Shown here: positions 18,704 through 27,179 of the stretch, piece after piece | How positions within the stretch are numbered: position 1 is the first letter of the stretch | How the letters are laid out: each line of letters begins with the position of its first letter | From: JACDAE01 sp034438015 | GTDB lineage: Bacteria; Chloroflexota; Ktedonobacteria; Ktedonobacterales; Ktedonobacteraceae | Direction: 5' to 3' | Assembly: GCA_034438015.1 (NCBI GenBank) | Contig: DAOTTD010000383.1 | Location: 1-64,000, forward strand | Length of the DNA: 64,000 nt | Translations under genes and position numbers: made by a program | The notes under the pieces: model-generated | Databases searched by the model: none | The model's input: the letters and a program-made list of their open reading frames with translations, nothing else | What the model was told of the DNA's origin: nothing

Positions 18704-18918
18704 CACATGAGTTCCACACGGAACTTTTTCCTATCGTATCACTTTCGTAGAGCCGGACGTACTACATATAAGGGTCGCTTTTTGCACCTTCATGAACAAG
18801 ATACAACGGTCTTATCCCACGGGCATTTATTGTTTGTCAACGCAAAGTTCTTATGTCAGTTCTTCGCTGAGAGTAAGCATCCGTATGTTTGAATATATGC
18901 ATTTAGGAGGCAACTACA

Positions 18919-19479
18919 ATGAGTAATCAACCCTACTCACCCGATCCTCGTAGGCAGAACTACCAGCAATCGCCCGATCAGCCGCCCCCTGGAAACCAGG
19001 GCTACGCGAACCACGCAGCGAGGTCATCTAACTATGGCGGAGCATACGAACAGAGCCAGTATGAGAACTACGTGGACCCTGCGGGCAACCAGGTCGAGCA
19101 GCGCCAGCAAGTCTTCGAAGATAAAAATCAGAGCCGGGCGAACACTGGCTACTGGATCACTACCATCACTTACTTTATCCTGGGCGTGCTAGAGATCATC
19201 CTGCTGCTCCGGCTCCTCTTCCGCCTGCTGGGCGCGAATCAATACAACAGTTTCATTATGTTCCTGTATAACCTGAGTCACATTTTTGTTGGCCCTTTCA
19301 ACGGCATCTTCAACGATCAGACCCTGGGTAGAAGCGGCGTCTTCGAAACGTCGACCCTGATCGCCATGCTCGTGTACGCACTGATCGCCTGGGGCATCGT
19401 CTCGCTGGGCAGGATCGTATTCGCCCCCATCCAGTCGAGCCGCCAGACCATGACGACGACGCGCCGTAGACGCTATTAG
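18919..19479 (+). CDS. YggT-family membrane protein with Gln/Asn-rich N-terminus
   Basis: A 186-residue protein. The first 75 residues are low-complexity and rich in Gln, Asn, Pro and Tyr. Two hydrophobic segments follow in the YggT pattern (TTITYFILGVLEIILLLRLL and STLIAMLVYALIAWGIVSLG), separated by a Phe/Pro-rich loop (FVGPFNGIF). The tail is basic (TTTRRRRY). YggT proteins are linked to osmotic tolerance and cell-division sites. AGGAGG lies eight bases before the ATG. On its 3' side a leftward membrane-gene remnant begins. Confidence 0.85.
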   Translation: MSNQPYSPDPRRQNYQQSPDQPPPGNQGYANHAARSSNYGGAYEQSQYENYVDPAGNQVEQRQQVFEDKNQSRANTGYWITTITYFILGVLEIILLLRLLFRLLGANQYNSFIMFLYNLSHIFVGPFNGIFNDQTLGRSGVFETSTLIAMLVYALIAWGIVSLGRIVFAPIQSSRQTMTTTRRRRY

Positions 19480-19489
19480 CCTGCCTCCA

Positions 19490-19752
19490 CCGATGGGAGG
19501 CTTCTTGCTCAGGAGCCGGAACGCCAGGAGGGCGATCCAGCCCCAGCCGATGATGATTGAGAGTCGTTGAAAAAGCCCAGCCGGCCCGTTTGGATTGAGA
19601 GATGCAACCAGATCCGTCATGATGAAGAACACGACGACCAGGATGCCTGTCGCAAGGGAATAGAAGACCCAGCCGCGCCACGCGGGATCACCTGCGAAGC
19701 GCCGTGCCAGCACAAAACAGACTGCAGGCAGCGTGATCTGTCTCATAATCAA
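19490..19752 (-). pseudogene. DUF998-like membrane protein remnant
   Basis: Read leftward, about 85 residues resemble the C-terminal half of a DUF998 membrane protein: RFAGDPAWRGWVFYSLATG, then FIMTDLVASLNPNGPAGL, then IIIGWGWIALLAFRLL. Family members have about 200 residues and six to seven membrane segments. The N-terminal part is absent, and the frame runs on without a stop into antisense YggT sequence. A truncated remnant is the simplest reading. Confidence 0.45.
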
Positions 19753-19926
19753 CGTCTCAAAACATTCTTGATTCCATGGGTGCGTGAGACGTACGGAGAA
19801 AGTGAGACAGATTCGTGTGAGGGCACTCAGTAACTGTGACCTCCCTGTGAAACCCCTCTCTTACACTGCACAGTGGAAAGGTGGCGCTATGTAGTGCAGC
19901 ACACCCCTTTCGGCTTAAGCTATTCC

Positions 19927-19951
19927 CCCTGAGTATCCCAATCACTCAGGG
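19927..19951. other. Hairpin upstream of flavodoxin gene
   Basis: CCCTGAGT (19927-19934) pairs exactly with ACTCAGGG (19944-19951) around a nine-base loop. There is no T-run, so it may be a leader element or a protein-binding site for the short frame and the flavodoxin gene downstream. Confidence 0.4.
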
Positions 19952-19968
19952 AGGGGAGAGATCTCGCG

Positions 19969-20031
19969 ATGAGAACGAAATTATTGGCAGGATTGTTTGC
20001 CATTGCCTCTGTTGGATATGTAATGAATTAA
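19969..20031 (+). CDS. Possible 20-aa hydrophobic leader peptide
   Basis: ATG at 19969 opens a 20-codon frame, MRTKLLAGLFAIASVGYVMN, ending 16 bases before the flavodoxin ATG. It has a basic start and a membrane-like core. The purine-rich GGAGGGGAGAG lies slightly too far upstream for a good ribosome site. It may be a leader or a tiny membrane peptide, or chance. Confidence 0.25.
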   Translation: MRTKLLAGLFAIASVGYVMN

Positions 20032-20047
20032 ATAAAGAGGAAAAACA

Positions 20048-20548
20048 ATGAACAAGATTCTCGTAACTTATGCCACGCGCGCTGACTCGACGAGCGAGGT
20101 GGCAACATGTGTGGCCGAAGTGCTGCGCGCCGAAGGAGCGACTGTGGATGTGCAACCTGTCGGGACCGTGCACGCAGTGAATAACTATGACGCCGTCGTC
20201 ATCGGCAGCGCTATTCGTATGGGCCGCTGGCTGCCCGAGGCGGTAGCCTTCGTCAAGGCGAACCGCGACACGTTACGCCACATCCCGACCGCCTACTTTC
20301 TAGTCAGTGGCTTTCTCCACGAAGAGACACCAGAGATAAGGCAGACGGTGCTAGCCTATCTCGACCCGGTGCGCGCGCTTCTCGAACCGACCAGCATCGG
20401 CCTGTTCGCGGGCAAGATGGATTACCACAAGCTGTCATGGCTCGACCGGACTATTGCCCGGAAGGTGATGCCCGAGGGAGACTGGCGCAACTGGGAAGCT
20501 ATTCGCGCGTGGGCGCACGATCTGCTGCCAGGTCTCGTCCAGGTGTGA
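20048..20548 (+). CDS. Flavodoxin-domain protein (HemG/flavodoxin_5-like)
   Basis: A 166-residue flavodoxin-fold protein. The FMN phosphate loop is ILVTYATRADSTSEVA, and the family core VVIGSAIRMGRWLPEAVAFV is typical of menaquinone-dependent protoporphyrinogen oxidase (HemG) relatives. The C-terminal half retains the LFAGKMDYHKLSWLDRTIAR stretch seen in flavodoxin_5. A haem role is possible but no haem genes adjoin it. AAAGAGG lies about ten bases before the ATG. A Mg-type P-ATPase gene follows 48 bases later in the same direction. Confidence 0.85.
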   Translation: MNKILVTYATRADSTSEVATCVAEVLRAEGATVDVQPVGTVHAVNNYDAVVIGSAIRMGRWLPEAVAFVKANRDTLRHIPTAYFLVSGFLHEETPEIRQTVLAYLDPVRALLEPTSIGLFAGKMDYHKLSWLDRTIARKVMPEGDWRNWEAIRAWAHDLLPGLVQV

Positions 20549-20596
20549 TGGTTTATATGAGAGAAACTTTTTTTCAAGAGGACTTTGGAGCACATC

Positions 20597-23161
20597 ATGC
20601 AAAGATCACTCATAACGCAGACCTCTCCAGACGTGCAGGCGACGGAGATACATAGCGTTCCGCTCAAAACGCTGTTTGAGCGGCTGCAGAGCAGCGAGGA
20701 GGGCCTGACAGGTGTGGAGGCGCGCAAGCGACTGGACACCTACGGCCCCAACGAGACGACTGGCAAGAAACGGCGTTCGGGCCCAGTGCAGTTCTTGCGC
20801 CTGTTCTTGAATCCGCTTGTCGCTATCTTGCTGCTCGCCAGCGTGGTCTCGGCGATTCTGGGTGATCGGATCAACGCCAGCATTATCATTGCCATTGTGC
20901 TGCTCAGCAATATTCTTAATTTTGTCCAGACATACCAATCGCAGAATGCCGCCGAGAAACTGCGCGCAGGCGTGGCTCCCACAGCAACCGCGCGACGCGA
21001 TGGCGCCTGGGCGGAAATTCCACGCCGCGCCCTGGTGCCGGGTGATATGATCCGTCTCACCGCGGGCGATCTGGTACCCGCCGATGCGCGCCTGACACAG
21101 GCAGCCGACCTCCATATGCAGCAGGCCGCGTTGACGGGAGAATCGCTGCCAGTGGAGAAAAACGCCGATGACGTGGACGATCCCGCCGAGAGTTTCGCCG
21201 GGGCACACAATAGTGTCTTCCTTGGTACCTCGGTTGTGAGCGGTACCGGGTGCGCGCTCGTCACAGCCACAGGTCGCAACACAGCCTTTGGCGATATCGC
21301 CGCGCGTCTTGCCAAACGTCCGCCGGAGACGGAGTTCGAACGCGGCATCAAAGGCTTCGGCCTGCTCATCATGCAGACCGTGTTCTTCCTGGTGCTCTTT
21401 ATCTTCCTGGTTGGCATCCTTGGTCATCATCAGCCATTCGAGACCGTGCTCTTCGCCGTCTCGCTTGCCGTTGGCCTCACGCCAGAGTTCCTGCCTATGA
21501 TCACGACGGTAACACTGGGACAGGGGGCCATGCGCATGGCAAAGCAAAAAGTGATCGTCAAACACCTGGAATCGATCCAGAACTTTGGCAGCATCGACAC
21601 ACTGTGCAGCGATAAGACCGGCACCCTGACTAGCGGTGAAACGCAACTCATCGGCTCCCTTGATCTACAGAAGCAAGAAGCTGACCATGTGCTGCTATTC
21701 GGCTATTTGAATAGCTCGTACGAGACTGGGATCAAGAGTCCCCTCGATCGCGCTATTTTGCAGCATGGCGATCTGGATATCAGCGCGTACAGCAAGGTCA
21801 GTGAGGTCCCGTTCGACTTTGAACGGCGCTGCCTCTCCGTGATCGTGCAACACGAGGATGAACGGCTGCTGATTACAAAAGGTGCGCCGGAAAGTATCCT
21901 CCCTCGCTGCTCGTCTTACGAGGTCAACAGCGAGCGCAAACCACTGGATGACACAGACGGCAATGTGCGCGCAGAGTGCGTGAAGCTGTACCAGGATCTG
22001 AGTTCACAAGGATACCGCGTCCTCGCCGTGGCCTATCGAACGATCACAAGCCAGGAGACATACGGCAAAGCGGACGAGCAAGCCCTGGTTCTGCTCGGCT
22101 TCCTGACGTTCGCCGATCCCCCCAAAGCGGATGTGGCCCAGGTGTTGCAGGCGCTCAGAAACGACGGGGTGCAGGTCAAGATCCTTACAGGTGATAACGA
22201 ACTTGTCACCCGTCACGTGTGCGAGCAGGTCGGATTGGACGGTGACAGAATCGTACTGGGCAGCGACCTGGATCATATGTCCGACAGTGCGTTGAGCCAC
22301 GTAGTCGAGCAGGTCAATGTGTTCGCGCGCGTCTCTCCCGCCCAGAAGAACCGTATCATCCTGGCGCTCAAGAGCCGCAGGCACGTGGTCGGCTATATCG
22401 GCGATGGCATCAACGATGCCCCTTCGTTACATGCAGCGGACGTTGGCATCTCGGTCTCTACGGGTGTCGACGTAGCCAAGGATGCAGCCTCGATTATCCT
22501 GCTCGAACAGAGTTTGCAGGTCCTGCACCAGGGCATCCTGGAGGGGCGCAGGGCATTTGGAAACGTGATCAAGTACTTGCTGATGGGCACCAGTTCCAAT
22601 TTCGGCAATATGTTCAGCATGGCGGGCGCCTACGTCTTCCTCCCCTTCTTGCCGATGTTGCCAACGCAGATCCTGCTCAACAATTTCCTTTACGACCTGT
22701 CCCAGGTGACCATCCCTACCGATCACGTGGACGCGAGCTTCATCAGAAAGCCGCAACACTGGGACATCAAACTGATCCGCAACTTTATGCTCTTCATTGG
22801 GCCGATTAGCTCGATCTTTGACTTCCTGACCTTCTTCCTGATGCTGCGCATCTTCTCCGCAGGAGAGAGGCTCTTCCACACCGGCTGGTTCGTGGAGTCC
22901 CTCGCCACGCAGACGCTGGTCCTGTTCATCATTCGTACCGCGGGCAATCCGCTGCGCAGCCGCCCGAGCCGCCCTCTGGCAATCACCACGGTCTTGATCG
23001 TGGCCATAGGAATCTTGCTCCCATACACTCCGCTTGCCGGTCTGCTCGGTTTCACGCCACTCCCGCCCCTGTACTTCCTCTTCCTGGTGGCGATGACCAC
23101 GCTCTACTTGCTGCTGGTCGAACTGGTGAAGCGCCGCTTAATGAGGAGATACGCGCAATAG
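20597..23161 (+). CDS. mgtA: Magnesium-translocating P-type ATPase (P3B, MgtA/MgtB-like)
   Basis: An 854-residue P-type ATPase. The phosphorylation motif is SDKTGTLTSGET. The actuator loop has ALTGESLPVEK, and the hinge has YIGDGINDAPSLHAADVG. The membrane segment before the phosphorylation site reads LAVGLTPEFLPMITTVTLG, which is diagnostic of the Mg2+ importer subclass P3B. Four C-terminal helices end in a basic tail. TTG at 20585 is in frame, but GGAG at 20587-20590 is spaced for ATG 20597, so that start was used. No MgtC is adjacent. It imports Mg2+ at low external concentration. Confidence 0.92.
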   Translation: MQRSLITQTSPDVQATEIHSVPLKTLFERLQSSEEGLTGVEARKRLDTYGPNETTGKKRRSGPVQFLRLFLNPLVAILLLASVVSAILGDRINASIIIAIVLLSNILNFVQTYQSQNAAEKLRAGVAPTATARRDGAWAEIPRRALVPGDMIRLTAGDLVPADARLTQAADLHMQQAALTGESLPVEKNADDVDDPAESFAGAHNSVFLGTSVVSGTGCALVTATGRNTAFGDIAARLAKRPPETEFERGIKGFGLLIMQTVFFLVLFIFLVGILGHHQPFETVLFAVSLAVGLTPEFLPMITTVTLGQGAMRMAKQKVIVKHLESIQNFGSIDTLCSDKTGTLTSGETQLIGSLDLQKQEADHVLLFGYLNSSYETGIKSPLDRAILQHGDLDISAYSKVSEVPFDFERRCLSVIVQHEDERLLITKGAPESILPRCSSYEVNSERKPLDDTDGNVRAECVKLYQDLSSQGYRVLAVAYRTITSQETYGKADEQALVLLGFLTFADPPKADVAQVLQALRNDGVQVKILTGDNELVTRHVCEQVGLDGDRIVLGSDLDHMSDSALSHVVEQVNVFARVSPAQKNRIILALKSRRHVVGYIGDGINDAPSLHAADVGISVSTGVDVAKDAASIILLEQSLQVLHQGILEGRRAFGNVIKYLLMGTSSNFGNMFSMAGAYVFLPFLPMLPTQILLNNFLYDLSQVTIPTDHVDASFIRKPQHWDIKLIRNFMLFIGPISSIFDFLTFFLMLRIFSAGERLFHTGWFVESLATQTLVLFIIRTAGNPLRSRPSRPLAITTVLIVAIGILLPYTPLAGLLGFTPLPPLYFLFLVAMTTLYLLLVELVKRRLMRRYAQ

Positions 23162-23251
23162 AATGCAAGGAGGTCTCAGGTATAATTTATAGTATCTTCC
23201 GTCTCTTTTGCGTGCATGCGATAGCTCAGAACGCTAGAATGGAGAGAGCAC

Positions 23252-24028
23252 ATGTTTCGTCTTGATAACAAGGTTGCGCTGGTCACGGGAGCGGGTTCGG
23301 GCATCGGCGAGGCGATTGCGCGAGCCTTCGCCATCCAGGGCGCCCAGGTGATCGTTGCCGACATACGGAAAGAAGCCGCCGAGTCGGTCAGCGCGGCCAT
23401 TCGCGAGGACGGCGGCGTCGCGGACGCACAGGCGCTCGATGTCGCGGACGAAGAGCAGGTCACGTCCTCCTTGCAGACGCTCGCAACGCATCATGGACGC
23501 CTGGATATTCTGGTCAATAACGCTGGCGTCAGCCACGTCGGGACGATCCTGGAGACCAGCGTGGCGGATTGGGAACGCGTGATGCGCGTCAACACGCTCG
23601 GCGTCTTCTTCTGCGCCCGCGCAGGGGTGCGGCAGATGCTGGCACAGCAGCCGGCAGGAGGCAACATCATCAATATCGCCTCGGTCGCAGGAATGGTCGG
23701 CCTGGAGAGCCGCTTCCCCTACAGCACGAGCAAGGGCGCGGTGATCAGTATGACGCGCTCCATCGCCATCGATTTTGTCAAGCGGGGCATTCGCTGCAAC
23801 GCCATCTGTCCGGGCACGGTCCACACGCCATTTGTAGAGGGCTACCTCGCGCGCAGCTACGCTGGTAGGGAGGACGAGGCGCGCCAACAACTACACGCAC
23901 GCCAGCCGCTCGGGCGTATGGGACTCCCTGAAGAGATCGCCAACGCCGCAGTCTACCTTGCTTCCGACGAAGCGGCCTTCGTGACCGGTTCGCTGCTGGT
24001 GATCGACGGCGGCTTGACGGCAAAGTGA
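23252..24028 (+). CDS. SDR-family oxidoreductase (sugar-type dehydrogenase)
   Basis: A 258-residue classical short-chain dehydrogenase. The Rossmann motif is TGAGSGIGEAIARAF, the structural motif is NNAGVS, and the catalytic set is Ser (NIASVAG), Tyr and Lys in YSTSKGAV. The C-terminal VTGSLLVIDGGLTAK is typical. It oxidises a hydroxyl of a sugar or sugar acid with NAD(P). It is the first gene of a three-gene operon, 40 bases from a second SDR, which in turn precedes an IlvD/Edd dehydratase. Context suggests L-fucose/fuconate- or related sugar-acid catabolism; this is inference. Confidence 0.88.
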   Translation: MFRLDNKVALVTGAGSGIGEAIARAFAIQGAQVIVADIRKEAAESVSAAIREDGGVADAQALDVADEEQVTSSLQTLATHHGRLDILVNNAGVSHVGTILETSVADWERVMRVNTLGVFFCARAGVRQMLAQQPAGGNIINIASVAGMVGLESRFPYSTSKGAVISMTRSIAIDFVKRGIRCNAICPGTVHTPFVEGYLARSYAGREDEARQQLHARQPLGRMGLPEEIANAAVYLASDEAAFVTGSLLVIDGGLTAK

Positions 24029-24068
24029 GACAAAACGCTGTGAACAAGACATTTCGAGGAGGAAATGT

Positions 24069-24902
24069 GTGAGCACTTTTACAGGAAAAGCCGTTCTCGT
24101 CACCGGAGCTGGATCGGGGATAGGTTACGCGTTGTGCCGGGCATTCGCTAGCGCCGGGGCCACGGTCGCGCTGAACGATCTCGACGCCACCCTCGCGCAG
24201 AGGGCCGCCGGGGAGATCAATAGCACGCTGGAAGTCGAACTGGTCCATCCATACGCGTGCGACGTAGCGGACGTGGATGCGGTCCGCGCGATGTGTCGCC
24301 ACTTCGCAGAAACAGCCGGACGCCTGGATATCGCGATCGCCAACGCCGGCATCACGAGCTACGGCGCATTCCTGACGATGACACCAGAAGCCTTCGATCG
24401 CCTCACGAGCGTCAATCTGCGTGGAAGCCTCTTCACCGCGCAGGCCGCCGCCAGGATTATGATCGACGCCCACATTCCTGGTCGCATCATCCTGATGTCC
24501 TCCGTGACCGGCATCCAGCCACACCTGAACCTGGGCAGCTACGGCATCACCAAAGCGGGCATTCGCATGATGGCAAAGACGATCGCGCTGGAGGTCAGCG
24601 GCTACGGCATCACGGTTAACGCTATCAGTCCGGGCGCGACGCTCACCGAGCGCACGCTGGGCGACGATCCGGAGTATGAGAGCCACTGGAGCGGCGTCAC
24701 GCCGACCGGGCGTGTCGGCCACGTTGAGGATATCGTCGCGGCAGCTCTGTTTCTCGCCTCGCCAGAAGCGCGCCACATGACCGGGCAGACCATCGTGGTC
24801 GATGGTGGCTGGACCTTGCAGAGTCCCCTGCCAGGGCTCCCACGAGGAGAGCGCATACAAGGACACGATGAAGATGAGCGTCCTGCAGGGGGCTACCATT
24901 GA
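24069..24902 (+). CDS. SDR-family oxidoreductase, second in sugar-acid operon
   Basis: A 277-residue classical SDR with TGAGSGIGYALCRAFASAG, NAGITSYG and the catalytic YGITK. It ends in a C-terminal extension after IVVDGGWTLQ. Translation starts at GTG 24069, with AGGAGG six bases upstream. An ATG three bases earlier is out of frame. It shares about the same fold and length as its neighbour but is clearly divergent, so the pair may act on two steps of the pathway. It is 33 bases from the dehydratase gene. Confidence 0.87.
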   Translation: MSTFTGKAVLVTGAGSGIGYALCRAFASAGATVALNDLDATLAQRAAGEINSTLEVELVHPYACDVADVDAVRAMCRHFAETAGRLDIAIANAGITSYGAFLTMTPEAFDRLTSVNLRGSLFTAQAAARIMIDAHIPGRIILMSSVTGIQPHLNLGSYGITKAGIRMMAKTIALEVSGYGITVNAISPGATLTERTLGDDPEYESHWSGVTPTGRVGHVEDIVAAALFLASPEARHMTGQTIVVDGGWTLQSPLPGLPRGERIQGHDEDERPAGGYH

Positions 24903-24935
24903 TACGAGCGTTCGAGCCCGAAAAGGAGCTAGAGA

Positions 24936-26672
24936 GTGCCAATAGATCCACACAAACTGCGCAGCCAGCGCCTGCGCGCGGTGAACTACCAGGGAGACGC
25001 ACTGCGCCTGGGCATGAACTGGACGGACGAGGACCTCGCCAAGCCGCAGGTGCTCGTCGACAGCGCCTACGGTATGGGACATCCCGGCACGTTCCACTTC
25101 CGCCCGCTGATCGAAGAGGTCTGCAACGGCGTGTTCGAGGCGGGCGGCAAGCCGGCGGTCTTCACCGTCAGCGATATCTGCGACGGCATTGCCCAGGCGC
25201 ACGACGGCATGAGTTACTCGCTCGTCTCGCGCGATATCATGACCGCGATGATCGAGATCCACGCCCTCGGGCATCCCCACGACGCCATGGTGCTAATCTC
25301 CGGCAACGATAAGTCAGTCCCCGCGCATCTGCTCGCCATCGCCCGCTGCAACCTGCCAGCCATCCACCTGCCCGGCGGCACACAGCTCAATGCACCCGAT
25401 TACGTGACCTCGAACCAGCTCTGGACTATGGGGATGTCGGTCGAGCGCGGCGAGCTCTCGCACGAGGACTTCGAGCAGGCACAGGAGGGGGCATGTCCGA
25501 CGTGCGGCGCCTGCCAGTTCATGGGCAGCGCCAGCACGGGCCAGGTGCTAGCGGAGGCACTGGGATTGGCCCTGCCCGGCTCAGCGCTCGTCCCGGCTCC
25601 CCTGACGCGTCTGCTGCGCTACGCCCGCGCCACCGGCAAGCAGGTCATCAGGCTGATCGAGGAGGAGATAACGCCCCGGCGCATTCTGACGCGCGCGGCC
25701 TTCGAGAACGCCATCGTCATCCACGCCGCCGTGGGCGGCTCCACAAACGCGTTGCTGCACCTGCCGGTGATCGCGCGCGAGGTCGGCGTCGAGATCACCA
25801 TCGACGATTTCGACCGCATTCACCGCCAGGTTCCCGTGCTGGCGAACGTCAAGACCACCGGGCGCTACCCGGTCGAGTACTTCTGGTATGCGGGCGGCGT
25901 GCCTGCCGTCATGCTCGAACTGCGCGACATGCTACACCTGGATTGCCTCACCGTCACGAGCAAGACGCTGGGCGAGAACCTGGAGGAGATTGAGCATAGC
26001 CGGTTCTTCGCCGAGCGCATCGGCTACCTGCACAACGTCAAGGTCGCCCGGCGCGAGGTCTTGCGTCCGCGCTCGGACCCCTTCGGACCTGATGGCGGCA
26101 TCGCTGTGCTGCGCGGCAACCTGGCACCGGAGGGGTCCGTTATCAAGGGCTTCTCCGTCCCCAAAGAGATGCATATACATGTGGGGCCGGCGCGCGTCTT
26201 CGACTTTGAGGATGAGGCTCTCGACGCACTGCGCCAGCGCAAGGTGACACCCGGCGACGTGGTGGTGATCCGCTACGAGGGGCCGCGCGCCAACGGCATG
26301 CCCGAGATGTACTTCGCCTCGACGATTCTCGCGTCTGATCCCGCGCTCAATACCACCACGGCCCTCGTTACTGATGGACGCTTCTCCGGCGCGATGAAGG
26401 GTCCATGCATCGGGCACGTAACGCCCGAGGCGCTGAATGGTGGCCCGATCGCCCTGGTGGAGGAGAACGACCTGATCGAAATCCACGTGCCCGAACGTCG
26501 CCTGGCGATCGTGGGCGCGCAGGGCCAGCGTCTCCCAGAGGTGCAGGTGGAACGCGTGCTGGCCGAGCGGCGCGCACATTGGACGCCGCCACCGTCACGT
26601 CACAACAGTGGCATCCTCTCCCTCTACGCCCGCGTCGCACGTGGCGCGTCGGAGGGAGCGTCTATGACGTAG
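24936..26672 (+). CDS. IlvD/Edd-family sugar-acid dehydratase
   Basis: A 578-residue dehydratase of the dihydroxy-acid/phosphogluconate/aldonate family. Cluster-binding cysteines appear in SDICDGIAQAHDGM and GACPTCGACQFMGSAS; the conserved VGGSTNALLHLP and GRFSGAMKGPCIGH motifs are present. These enzymes use an Fe-S cluster and Mg2+ to dehydrate aldonic acids or diols. Next to two SDRs, a substrate such as fuconate, xylonate or gluconate is more likely than dihydroxyisovalerate. GTG 24936 was used as start; a purine-rich GGAGCTAGAGA lies just upstream. It closes the operon. Confidence 0.9.
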   Translation: MPIDPHKLRSQRLRAVNYQGDALRLGMNWTDEDLAKPQVLVDSAYGMGHPGTFHFRPLIEEVCNGVFEAGGKPAVFTVSDICDGIAQAHDGMSYSLVSRDIMTAMIEIHALGHPHDAMVLISGNDKSVPAHLLAIARCNLPAIHLPGGTQLNAPDYVTSNQLWTMGMSVERGELSHEDFEQAQEGACPTCGACQFMGSASTGQVLAEALGLALPGSALVPAPLTRLLRYARATGKQVIRLIEEEITPRRILTRAAFENAIVIHAAVGGSTNALLHLPVIAREVGVEITIDDFDRIHRQVPVLANVKTTGRYPVEYFWYAGGVPAVMLELRDMLHLDCLTVTSKTLGENLEEIEHSRFFAERIGYLHNVKVARREVLRPRSDPFGPDGGIAVLRGNLAPEGSVIKGFSVPKEMHIHVGPARVFDFEDEALDALRQRKVTPGDVVVIRYEGPRANGMPEMYFASTILASDPALNTTTALVTDGRFSGAMKGPCIGHVTPEALNGGPIALVEENDLIEIHVPERRLAIVGAQGQRLPEVQVERVLAERRAHWTPPPSRHNSGILSLYARVARGASEGASMT

Positions 26673-26694
26673 AATGCCTCGTCGGTGGTATAAT
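26664..26694 (+). promoter_or_regulatory. Extended -10 promoter for csaA
   Basis: TATAAT at 26689-26694 is preceded by TGG, an extended -10. A partial -35 (ATGACG/TGACGT near 26664-26670) lies 18-19 bases upstream, inside the end of the dehydratase gene. Transcription would begin about 30 bases before the csaA ATG. Confidence 0.55.
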
Positions 26695-26730
26695 AGCCCC
26701 TACTATCTAAAAAACAGGAGTAGAGCACGT

Positions 26731-27063
26731 ATGATTACGTATGATGATTTCGAGAAGGTTGATATTCGCGTCGGAAAAATTATCGGCGTAGAGGATTTCT
26801 TGCAGGCCCGCAAACCTGCTTATAAGCTGCACATCGACTTCGGTCCCGAGATCGGGATTAAGGAATCGTCGGCGCAGATCACGAAACACTATACAAAAGA
26901 CGGGTTGCTGGGACGACTCGTCATAGGCGTCGTGAACTTTCCGCCCAAACAGATCGGGCCGTTCCGCTCGGAATGCCTCACGCTTGGCGTCCCCGATGAG
27001 CACGGAGATGTGGTGCTGCTGAGTCCGACGAAAGAGGTGCCCATAGGCGGGAAGATGTTCTAA
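26731..27063 (+). CDS. csaA: CsaA-type tRNA-binding-domain protein
   Basis: A 110-residue single-domain protein of the EMAP/tRNA-binding OB-fold. The hallmark is VDIRVGKIIGVEDF at the start, with KESSAQITKHYT and GVVNFPPKQIGPFRSECLTLG following. CsaA homodimers bind tRNA and have been linked to chaperone or secretion support. The frame is open from 26674, but AGGAG ten bases upstream and the conserved beginning place the start at ATG 26731. Its own extended -10 promoter separates it from the operon before it. Confidence 0.9.
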   Translation: MITYDDFEKVDIRVGKIIGVEDFLQARKPAYKLHIDFGPEIGIKESSAQITKHYTKDGLLGRLVIGVVNFPPKQIGPFRSECLTLGVPDEHGDVVLLSPTKEVPIGGKMF

Positions 27064-27179
27064 TTGTCCTGCGTAGCGCCACTTACAACACGCTTTACCG
27101 TTTTCTCCGCACCTTGCGAGAATACGCACGCAATGAAAGAAAAAACGATATATTTGTGTTCCCTGATAGTTAGAAGATT

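Noticed and set aside
18707..18892. 61-codon frame between the M20 peptidase and YggT genes
   Set aside because: No ribosome site, irregular composition and no domain. Treated as non-coding.
23778..25280. Leftward 500-codon frame across two SDR genes and the dehydratase
   Set aside because: It spans three well-supported genes on the other strand, and its Asp/Arg/Gly-rich translation matches no family.
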